A DNA stretch of 64,000 nucleotides from Larix kaempferi. Its lineage: Eukaryota > Streptophyta > Pinopsida > Pinales > Pinaceae. This document shows positions 55,776-64,000 of this stretch, one piece after another; position 1 is the first letter of the stretch, and each line of letters opens with the position of its first letter. The translations under genes and the position numbers were made by a program. Under the pieces are notes generated by a model. It did no database searches. It saw only the letters and a program-made list of their open reading frames with translations, and had not been told where the DNA came from. The stretch is taken from NCBI GenBank assembly GCA_027924585.1, contig BSBM01000007.1, positions 11,313,501-11,377,500 of the forward strand, given 5' to 3'.

Positions 55776-58226
55776 TCAAAGCTTTGGTTGGATAAATTGC
55801 TGCAGAATCTGAAGGAGTGGTTCCCCGGTAGCACCCTCGATTTGCATTTCGGGCCACTGACGCCTTTGGAGTGTCAAGGAGGATTGCTTGGAAGGCTGTA
55901 GATGAAGAAGAACCCTGTCAGCTACGTGGAAAATGCGCTCAGAACAGTGCTGATCAGCTTGTTGTTTCCGGCGAATTATGGCCATGTGAAGATTGTCCTG
56001 CAGAATGAGAAGAATCTGATTGCGGTTTCGAAGAACCGAGTCAATTTCCTGAACTAGGGAGCTGCTAAGGGTGTATGGAAGAAGAACTGGCGGTGTTTGT
56101 CCATAGACTGCTTCATATGGTGTCCTTTGAGATGTGGTATTGTACCACCAGAGTGTTGCTAGGAAATCCATAGAAATAGTTGGCCAAAGCTGTGTAGGGA
56201 TGGGCAAGGGTTTGATCAATCCCAAAAGGAGTGTCAGTTCCCCCTTCTTGACTTGGAAAGTATCATCGTTAGCCACCATCTGTTGAATTGTCATTTTTAG
56301 TCCTGGCCAAAAGAAGTTACATTGTTCCTGGTCATACATTTTGCAAAACCCAGAGTTCCCTGTTGATGAAGAAGCATGGAGTTCATAGAAGAGATAGCCC
56401 TGTTGAACATATTGCAACCAATTTGGAACAAGCAGAGAAAGAGCTGTAAGAGAAACTGGGTCATCAATTGTGCGAGAAGGAGCATCTTCCACCATATTGT
56501 CCTTACCCTTCTTGTAAGTGATCACATAGGGATAACCCATGAGTTGGATAACCCATTGCAGGTGTGTTGGGGAGGAGACCCATTGTTCCATAAAAATTTT
56601 CAGACTCGGGAGATCAGTCTTGATGCAGAAATAATTGCCTAATAGGTATGGCTGCCACTTCTGTACTGCATGCAAAATAGCCATCATTTCCTGCTGAGAG
56701 GTAGATGTGGGTACATTCTTACCGGAAAGGTCTCTTGAAGGCAGCAAGCTCATTGGTTCAACAAAGATACCTGCATATCTATCTAAGGGAGTAGTAGAGA
56801 CTGTTGATGGGTGCATCTGAATGGAATTAAGCTGAGCGATGACACCATGCGAATTCTTCTTAAGGATTTTTTCCAGGCGATGTGAACTGATGATGCAGAG
56901 AGACCCTGGTTGTAAGCCCTTAAATTTGTGTTGTGCCCCATTGACTTTAAACTGCATCCAAAGTTCAGCAAAATCCCATAAGATGGGGCCAAGTGTGCGT
57001 AACCATTGAATGCCCAAAACCACATCACATCCACCTAAGGGCAAGGAAAACATGTCAGAGCGTAGGTTATAATCTTCCATAGAGATACGCACATTGTGAC
57101 ACTTCCCCTTGCAAGGTAAGGTGCCCCCATTGGCAACCATGAAGTTATGAGTGCTACCAGAATCAATGAGTATGGTAAGAGGGAGCTTCTTGAAGTATCC
57201 CCTAACCCGCATTGTTTGTGGGGTGGTGACGCCGGTTACAGCATGGAGAGAGATCTCGGGTGGGTCGTCCTGAGATGGGGTGTCAACAGGCGGGTGTTGC
57301 ATGTCGACCGGATCATCTACTGTATCTGTAGCTTCTTCACCAAGTTCTAAGGTAGGCGGAGAATCCACATCCAAGAGATAGAGCTTTTGTTGAACACATC
57401 TATGTCCCCGAGTGAATTTCTCATCACAATTATAGCAAAGCCCTTTTTCTCGGCGTGCCTGCATTTTTATTTCAGACAAATGCTTGATAGGAGTTGGTTG
57501 AGGAGCAGGCGTGATGGGAGGTCGTTGGGAACCCATATTTCTGAAGGGAACAAAGGTGGGTTTGGAGCGTTGTTGAGCTGCGATCTTGTCCTCGGCCAAC
57601 TTAGCCAACCCTAGGACTTCCATCATTGTGTTGGGACAAAACATTTTGACCTCTGAGCGGATTTCATCCTTGAGACCACTGATAAAACAACTCTTTTAGA
57701 ATTCATCAGACAATCCTTCTGTGTGATTGGCTAGTTTCTCAAATTCCATCTGATACTCTCTCACTGTGCCAGTTTGGTGAAGTTTAGTGAATGTTCCTGT
57801 GAAGTCGTCAAAAGCACTAGGACCAAATCGTGGCAAAATGAGTTGGCAAAAATCTATCCAGTTTGGCTCGGGATGAGCTTTGATGTACCAACGGTACCAT
57901 TGAAGGGCTTCCTGTTCCAAATGAAAGGATGCAAGTGGAACTTTCTGAACATCAAAAGTATTATGCAGACTGAAATATTGTTCTGCTCGGTATATCCATC
58001 CAGTCGGATCAGTACCATTGAAGCGAGGAAAAGCAAGCTTCGGCCCACGAAAATTGCTAGAAGCAGAGAACCTGATGGCTGCAAAAGATTCTGGCTGTCT
58101 GGTACTGTTCATGGCTGAATGCTGCAGATGGAGGCTAAGAAATTTTTCATCCAGATCTTGGATTTTGGTTTGGATGGCTGCCAGTGCTTCCTCCATGGTG
58201 TGTCCTCCTGCACAGGTGACAACCAT
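55776..58226 (-). pseudogene. gag-pol: A2 fused Gag-protease-RNase H tail-integrase tail frame
   Basis: An 817-codon frame from the ATG at 58226 with a single stop (TAA 57696-57698, where A1 has Tyr). In order: Gag core (FNGTDPTGW), zinc knuckle CYNCDEKFTRGHRC, protease LIDSGSTHNF followed by a 21-codon in-frame deletion relative to A1 (near 57141), the RT N-terminal edge (DRYAGIFVEPMSLLPSRD), a jump to RNase H (EMMAILHAVQKW), the integrase zinc-finger area, SMDF with the first catalytic aspartate, a second jump to LWWYNTTSQRTPYEAVYGQ, and the integrase C-terminus. The last residues and the next frame resemble the end of a chromodomain (FEDKAF), lost by a small frameshift. RT catalysis and integration would need a helper. 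Confidence 0.92.
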
Positions 58227-58235
58227 AACCAGGTT

Positions 58236-58272
<37 letters not shown>

Positions 58273-59128
58273 GACTGGAGCGGCTACGGCTCAAAAGGAA
58301 TCTGGAACAATGCCGAACGGCTGGATCTGGAACGGCTTGCAAAATGGATCTGAAACGACGCAGCAGTGATTGACAATAGTTCAGCTGAAAGGAGATATGG
58401 ACCCCAGGTATGTAAGGCTTCCTAACAGCTCAGGGTTTTCACTCGGCCACCAATGCTGTCTAACGGCTTGCGTATTGGGGCAGTACCCCTCACTCCACGG
58501 CTCAGGTAAAACTGATAACCGCTTTGCCACAAACGACAGCTCTTGGTTTACCTCACGGGTGGGAACTAGTCAATCAGGTAGGGGTCGTTTCCCTTTTCGC
58601 TGGCAGGTCCTCTCAATGGGCCAGCTACTTCAGGGTTCCTGTGGTACTCCTCACAATGAGTTTTAGGGCTTATGCCCAAGTACTTCCCACAGTTAAGCGG
58701 ATAGGGATTATTCCCAAATCTGAACCTGCAACAGAAAAAATTTGGGCAGATATTCCACCCAATGTTCAAAAACTAGATCTATATTGCTCAGAATCGCTAT
58801 TATAGCATGTTTCCAGAACTGGAACAACCACTTTGCTTCTACCCATGAAAGCAGAATAGAAATCTGGGCACTCGGTCAAAAGATTTTCTCGCCGCAATTT
58901 CCGCGGCCGTCACCGAAATTCTGAAAAATTGCTGATTTTAAATCCGCGATATCTCCACTTTCAGAACTCCAAATGAGATGATTTTTTTTTTGAAACTGCA
59001 TATTTTTGAAAGAGGAATTCAGATATGCAATCGTTTCTTCTGATTTTGTGCAGAAAGTTTCAGAAATTTATCTGAAAGTCGCCGCCCAAAAAAGAAAAAG
59101 AAAATTTCCCACTTGTGCCAAGGAAAGT
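58227..59128 (-). other. A2 untranslated leader
   Basis: About 0.9 kb. A run of 31 T (58238-58268) lies just upstream of gag (poly-A in the element's sense). The part at 58395-58730 matches A1; 58740-59110 is absent from A1. ORFs here are not credible. Confidence 0.7.
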
Positions 59129-59140
59129 GCTCTGATACCA
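59129..59140 (-). promoter_or_regulatory. A2 primer-binding site, initiator tRNA-Met type
   Basis: Minus strand TGGTATCAGAGC, two bases inside the 5' LTR. Confidence 0.93.
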
Positions 59141-59142
59141 GA

Positions 59143-59527
59143 TGTGATGATCCTGCAATAATTAATTAATGCAAATACACAAGATATCAGAAATAATAGA
59201 ACATAATCACTTTTATATTGATCACGGGCCACTTCGAGGGGGCAACCTCCTTTGAGCAAGCTCAATACAATTAACTTCACGGTGCCTTCAATGACCTCAA
59301 CACACACTTATATACCAATTTTGTGCCCAATACTATGAGTCAAAACCATGGGACATATAATACTACAGGACGACTTACAAAGCATATGCGTCCAATACTA
59401 TGGGTCAATACTATGGCCTAATATAAACTATGGATCAACAAATACTATGGGACGACTTACAAAGCATATGCGTCCAACAACAATATACTAACATAGTAAA
59501 GAGAAGGCTTGACATAGGTTCCTAACA
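59143..59527 (-). repeat. A2 5' LTR (385 bp)
   Basis: Pairs with 55362-55746; followed by the target duplication AATTT. Confidence 0.96.
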
Positions 59528-59532
59528 AATTT

Positions 59533-59784
59533 AACTAAAATATAACCATTCTGAACATGCTGACGACAAAAGGGACTAAAGGATTCGCTCAAATTGGCCA
59601 GCAAACACCTCATTAAATGCTCACTTAGCCATTGGAAGGCGCGGGGGGGACTCAACTGTGCCTATAAATAACACCGCATAAGGACTCACAGGAGTTACCA
59701 GACACTTACAATTTTCATGCATCCGCTATTGTGTTAGCAACCCTTAGCCGTATTCCTTGAACAGTTGCCTACTCTCTCCAGTGA
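59533..59784 (+). promoter_or_regulatory. D spacer with putative internal promoter for extra ORF
   Basis: GGCGCGGGGGGGACTCAACTGTGC at about 59638-59661, directly followed by a perfect TATA box TATAAATA (59663-59670) about 115 bp before the ATG at 59785. A CT-rich stretch lies just before the ATG. C has a comparable arrangement at 40736-40830. This suggests that the extra ORF has its own mRNA; not proven by sequence. Confidence 0.5.
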
Positions 59785-61411
59785 ATGTCCAAATCACTAG
59801 ACAGAGAACAAGAGCTTACACTTCAAGAAGCAATTCGAGTCTTTCAGCACGGGGGGATTGCAGAGTTAATGAAAACCCCTGCCAAGAAGGTTGTACTCGA
59901 ACCCGTTCAAGCATTTAGAAGGTCACCTCGACATAATCCGACCATGCAGGGCAAAGGGAAAGCCACGGCTGGACCACGAAGCAAGACTCCCAAGACAGGC
60001 CATATGGCGCAAAGATCATCGGTCTTTTAGAAGGAACCCTTGAAGTTGACACCGGAGTACATATCACCTCGGGCGCTGGATGCCCTTATTTTTAATCTGG
60101 TCAAGAGTGCCCATTATGAAATTCCCTTGTTTCCCATTTCGAAGCACGTAGAGGTTGCCCAGAACCTACTAGGAAAGATCTCGGAGTGTAAATGGGAAGA
60201 CTATGACCTCCTAGGCGTACAGAAGGAAGAACCCCATGATCTCAAGTACCCACCAGTACATGTGCTGGAAGAAAGATGCCAAGGGCATATTTAACTTGGT
60301 CACTTAAAGCTAGTTGACGCTAGTAGTGGAGTCCGGATTGTTGAACCTTCTCTGACTACCTCATTTTGATCGTTCACCAGAACTTAATGCAGTGGTTCGC
60401 ACTCTAATGGCGTGAATCAACCAGGGATACCTATGGATTGATTGAAATGTGTATTTGAACATTGACTTAATCCACCACAAAACAGGACTAAGCAAGCACG
60501 ACAAGGAACCCAAGCAGTTCTTCCAAGGGAAGGGTAAGGAAAAATAAGCTGTCACGAAAATGAAGCAGAGCCATGAATTGGTGAAGGGAAAAAGAGGGCT
60601 TCCCACAGAATAAATTGAAGATAGAGTGACAAGATTTGTCACACAGTTGCTTGCAGAAAAAATCATAAGAACAGCCAGGCCTCTGGAGGTTCCAGCGGGC
60701 GTAATACTACTCGATGTCGTAGCGGCTAAAGGGACCCAATTCAATTGGTGTCAGTACCTTCTAAATGAGTTCCTGGATGAAATCAATGATACTCAGGAGA
60801 ATGGAGGTCAATTCCACTTAACGTGGTCGATTATCCTCATTGCATTCGTAGGATGGAAGGAACCAGAAAAATATGTCGGTGTAATCACAGAAACCAACAA
60901 TCCAAGAGGATTCCGCTATTCCAACCTTTGGGAAAATCTGAACGCAGAGCGGCAACACGCGACAGCTGAAGTATTCTATCAGTATTACACCCAACTGCGC
61001 CAGGCGATCAATTGTATGTCGCGCATTACAAAGAAGGTAACATCGAAGTACATTCGCATTATTGATTTTATGGCGGACATGCGATGTATCTTTATTCCAC
61101 CCAAAGAAAAGATGAAGAAACCATAATGGTATGCAGGTAATTACCATATGTATGAGGAAGACATTGACATCCTCATGAAGGACTGGCTGGCTGACTTCCA
61201 TGTCAAAGTCATGGATGTTGAGACCGATTCAGAAGAAGATGAACCAATCCCACTGTCATGCCCTATTGTTGAAGAAAAAGGAAAGAGGAAAGAACCTGAA
61301 ACACCGCAGAAGCCAAAGGCATGGAAGAAGATGAAAGCAATAACGAGTCAATCTGAGACAGTGCTGAACGAAGAAGACTTCGACATGATTGTAGAAAAGG
61401 TTTCAGAATAG
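59785..61411 (+). pseudogene. D post-integrase-type ORF, N-terminal helical domain
   Basis: Begins MSKSLDREQELTLQEAIRVF. A basic stretch follows (KGKATAGPRSKTPKTG), then SPRALDALIFNLVKSAHYEIP. After a poorly readable part (about 60295-60620) the frame resumes with VTRFVTQLLAEKIIRTARPLEVPAGVILL, FNWCQYLLNEFLDEIND, RYSNLWENLN, FYQYYTQLRQAINCM and IRIIDFMADMRCIFIPP. The last five blocks have clear counterparts in C. The end is acidic with a Lys/Glu/Pro-rich tail. Stops are TAG 60028, TAA 60292 and TAG 61409; one frame change lies around 60300-60600. It is the main coding content left in D. No known domain can be named with confidence. Confidence 0.75.
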
Positions 61412-62646
61412 ATGGAAGGGCTAATGAAAAAAAAATACAAGAAGGACAAGGTCATACAGGATGACCTGCAAAGGACTAGGCTCGCACTACAAGGGCTTAT
61501 GAAAAAGAGGGACGATGTTCAGAAGAGCCTACCCTTGCCGCGTGACGCAGGAACTGAAGGGAGGTCGGAAAGAACCTTGCAGCAAGCACCGCCACAGCTA
61601 GCCATAGCACTACCTTCAAAGACTAGGGTTGTTCATCTGGACCCATTGGCCATAGCATTACCAATGTCAGAATAGAGCATTCTGGACATAAAGGGTGTCG
61701 AGCGCGTAGAGCTCGACTTGTCCAAGATTCCTCTACCTAGATTACACTTTCTACACATGCAGATCATTGCTGAGATGCATGAAAGAACAATAGATTCCAT
61801 GAAGTCATAGGCGGAGCTGCAAGCTGTAAACAGGAAGCTCGAGGACTCTAGTTTGCGCACACAGATAAATATTTATGATGAACAGGACCGTTGGCTATAA
61901 CTGGATAACAGCATTACTGATTTCACCAAAGATATTGAAGACGTAGAACTCGAAGACAATCCTGCGGACACCATTCTGAGGATCGGAGAAAGGGTGAAAT
62001 CTTTGAAGATGGAGTTACAATATAAAGAGATTCTTCATGAGGCCGATCTTTCTGTCTTGAAGTAAAAGCTCAATGCGTAGGCACCATTAACTGAGCAGCA
62101 GTTAAGAGAGCAAGAAGTTAGCAGCGCGGCACAGAACATAACCAGTGAGATGGATAAGTGCCAAGATTTGTTGGAGAAGGTTTCAAAGGCATTTACTGCC
62201 CTTGAAGAGGATCAAGGGCTACTGCAGGTAAAGACCACGTTGGAATAATTGGACGCAAAGGTTAAGGCTCTACCACCCAGAGATAGGCTGCCAAGGTATA
62301 AGGAGATCTCAAGCTTGAAGAAGGAGGTCCAAGTGCTAAGAGAAAAAGAGACTAAGATGGATAATCAAGCGCAACAACTCTTGGAGGATGCTACAGCAGT
62401 ATCGTAGCAGATCGAGGACAAGCTAAAAGATCTATGCAACAACCAGGAGTAGGTACAAAAACACATTGGAGAAGAGATAACTCGGGCACTGCTTGATATA
62501 GTAAAGCAAGTTGAGAAAGACACCAAGGAAGCAAGGGAACAGTTGATCGACACTTATAATGAGTTCACATCCAAGCTAGGTCCACAGGTCGCGAAGCAAA
62601 TCCAAAAGGCTGAAGCAGAAGGCGGCTTGGGGATGAGCCACGTGTA
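61412..62646 (+). pseudogene. D post-integrase-type ORF, coiled-coil part
   Basis: Same frame, about 410 codons, with about ten nonsense codons (all TAG or TAA, none TGA noticed). Charged helices with heptad-like pattern (ISSLKKEVQVLREKETKMDN; DSNITDFTKDI-like blocks; ILRIGERVKSLKMEL). ILRIGERVKSLKMEL matches VQIIGGRVKALEQEI of C at the same relative place. It ends GLGMSHV and a TAA about 13 bp before the 3' LTR. Confidence 0.75.
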
Positions 62647-62649
62647 AGT

Positions 62650-62659
62650 TTTAGGGGCA
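62650..62659 (+). promoter_or_regulatory. D polypurine tract (short)
   Basis: TTTTAGGGGCA directly precedes the 3' LTR start TGTTGGGCC; the same place in C has GTTAGGGGCC. Confidence 0.6.
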
Positions 62660-64000
62660 TGTTGGGCCTAGCTCAATTTGGGGCAATTTTGGATAGCACA
62701 AGGAGGTTGAGCTGCGGAGTTGAGCGCAGCTCAACAAAATATATAATTTTGTACAAGTATAGGGGATGCTGTGAAGTTGTGTGAAACAACCAAATTTTGG
62801 CAGTACCGCGAAGGTCAGCGCTACGAGGAAGCAGTGCTGCGAAGTGATTAGGCCACGTGGAGCCAGCAAACCAGATTGATGGACGAAGGACAGATACAGG
62901 TACCAGGTAGACCAGCGATGGTCTAATTTTGGCAAGTATGCTCCAGGATGTCGAGCTGCGGGCATGAGCATATTAGGAAGGTGGCCAGTTGTACGATTTC
63001 GTTAAGTGGAGACGACTCAGGGAAAGCGACAGCTAGGCGTGCTTAGTGGTACGGGACCGTTAAGTGAAGAACGATGCTAAGAAAGTGACTGGAGGCCGAG
63101 CCAGTTGTATGAGGCCATTAAGGGGATGAACAATTTACAAAGAAAGCGACTGGAAGCTGATCCAGTCATACAAGTTCGTTAGTGGAAGGGCGGCTTGATG
63201 AAGATGACTTGTTGGTGTACGCACAACAGGAAGGCCGAAAGTGACAAAATGAAGGCATGGAGGACTGCCACGATAGCACACTCGCTACCAGAGGCTAGCA
63301 GGACGGTTTAGAGAAATCGTAGCAGTTTTGGAACCCTAAGGGTTTTGGTCTTTAGCATTGTAAAGACATGACCTTTGGGTATGGTCTATAAAAGAAGACA
63401 TTTTTTGTAAGGGAACGGGTTACGTTGGTTGGTTACTTTTTGGGGTTCTCTCATTACTTTTGTTGTTGAGGTATTGTAAGATCTTTTCTGAGTGAGAATC
63501 CATTGTAAAGGCTCTATAGCTGTGTGCACAGAGACCTAGTCGAGAGAAGAGAGAGTCTGCAACTAAGTGCGCAGAACAAGAGTGGTTGTCCCCTTCCCAT
63601 TAAAGATATATATATATAACATCCATTGTTTTGGACATAGCTTCCCACCCGGGGGAGTGAACCATGTTAAATATTGTGTTGTGTGATTGAGTGGAACAAT
63701 GTTGTGTGATTGCATTTACCTGTTTCTGTAGATGAATGTCTGAATATTTCCTTGCACTCTATTATGTGAAGACTTTTGTATGTATTTGCAATCAGGAGAA
63801 TATGGATATGATATGTTAAGTCTGCATGAATAGATGAATGGTTAATACTTAGCTTTTATTTTGAAAGCAATGAATCAGTTATTTGTTCAAGTGTTAAGAG
63901 ATTGCTTAAGTACTTTCCTATGCCCAGCAGACGAATGAATGATAAATGATTTACATCTGCGGTAGACGCTTAAATAGTAAACACTCTAAGTGTATAAATG
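62660..64000 (+). repeat. D 3' LTR, cut by right window edge
   Basis: Matches 52689-54030 of the left LTR. TATA box TATAAAAG at 63387-63394. The ORF on the minus strand at 62651-62971 is inside the LTR and is not a gene. Confidence 0.93.

Larger units (their letters stand above)
55362..59527 (-). mobile_element. Element A2: complete RT-deleted Ty3/gypsy element
   Basis: 4166 bp, both LTRs 385 bp (55362-55746 and 59143-59527), TG/CA ends, exact 5-bp target duplication AATTT (55357-55361 and 59528-59532). The polypurine tract lies next to the left LTR and the iMet primer site next to the right one, so it reads on the minus strand. It has one fused frame with Gag, protease, an RNase H tail and an integrase tail; RT and the integrase core are deleted. 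A1 carries the same RT deletion, so this deleted form spread as a family using proteins from a full element. It is nested in D, which is nested in B. Confidence 0.97.
52689..64000 (+). mobile_element. Element D: non-autonomous gypsy element with gag start and extra 3' ORF only
   Basis: Plus strand; 5' LTR 52689-54455 and 3' LTR from 62660 to beyond the window end. It sits in the B 5' LTR; ATGAT (52684-52688) is the expected target duplication. Inside are an N-terminal gag fragment, about 0.6 kb of spacer, element A2, and the extra ORF, with no protease, RT, RNase H or integrase. Gag start and extra ORF are homologous to those of C, and the LTR ends (GCCAACA, TGTTGG) and primer site also match, so C and D are sister families. 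About 425 bp of the right LTR is missing from the window. Confidence 0.93.

Overview
The window is transposon-dense nuclear DNA from a plant, and no host gene could be recognised in it. Nearly everything is LTR retrotransposon (Ty3/gypsy and one Ty1/copia), decayed, nested and partly rearranged. A large genome of the gymnosperm type is an inference from the density and age mix of the elements; the sequence itself only shows plant-type LTR elements (tRNA-iMet and tRNA-Asp-like primer sites, Athila-, Tat- and chromovirus-like proteins).

Layout. Element A1 (1-3565, minus strand, cut by the left edge) is an RT-deleted chromovirus-like element inserted into E1 (3571 to about 9300, plus), a Tat-like gypsy element with gag and RT/RNase H but no integrase. 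E2 (9922 to about 14300, minus) is a related Tat-like element reduced to gag and protease; E1 and E2 meet with their 3' ends facing. Element F (15000-22157, minus) is a complete, young, non-autonomous Ty1/copia element with 649-bp LTRs and target duplication TAAAC. Element B (23072 to beyond the right edge, minus) is a huge Athila-like element with LTRs of about 2.7 kb. B carries a solo LTR (25795-27415), element C (32064-45202, plus, target duplication ATATC) inside its integrase gene, and element D (52689 to beyond 64000, plus) inside its 5' LTR. D in turn carries A2 (55362-59527, minus, target duplication AATTT), a second copy of the A1 family. The order of insertion on the right is therefore B, then C and D, then A2.

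How the genes fit together. B and C have the usual gag, protease, RT, RNase H, integrase order, but both also carry a long extra ORF between integrase and the 3' LTR; D has the same extra ORF although all of its protease, RT and integrase are gone. In C and D the extra protein is a helical-looking domain followed by a long coiled coil, ends a few bases before the polypurine tract, and is preceded by a TATA-like box in a shared G-rich context. B's version is diverged in sequence but has the same plan. C also has a second Gag-capsid-like region between protease and RT, and five zinc knuckles. These are the most unusual features of the window.

Other structure includes an array of recurring 25-35-base hairpins in the 3' regions of E1 and E2, several element-internal tandem repeats (150, 98, 53, 90/58 and 61 bp), a length-perfect 14-copy 33-bp repeat inside E2 gag, a tandemly repeated LTR/primer-site junction in C, and a strong excess of TAG among the nonsense mutations. 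All coding entries are given as pseudogenes because each carries stops, frameshifts or deletions; the integrase of C is the most intact. Everything here was read by eye without alignment tools, so repeat borders and domain limits are approximate unless a target duplication fixes them.
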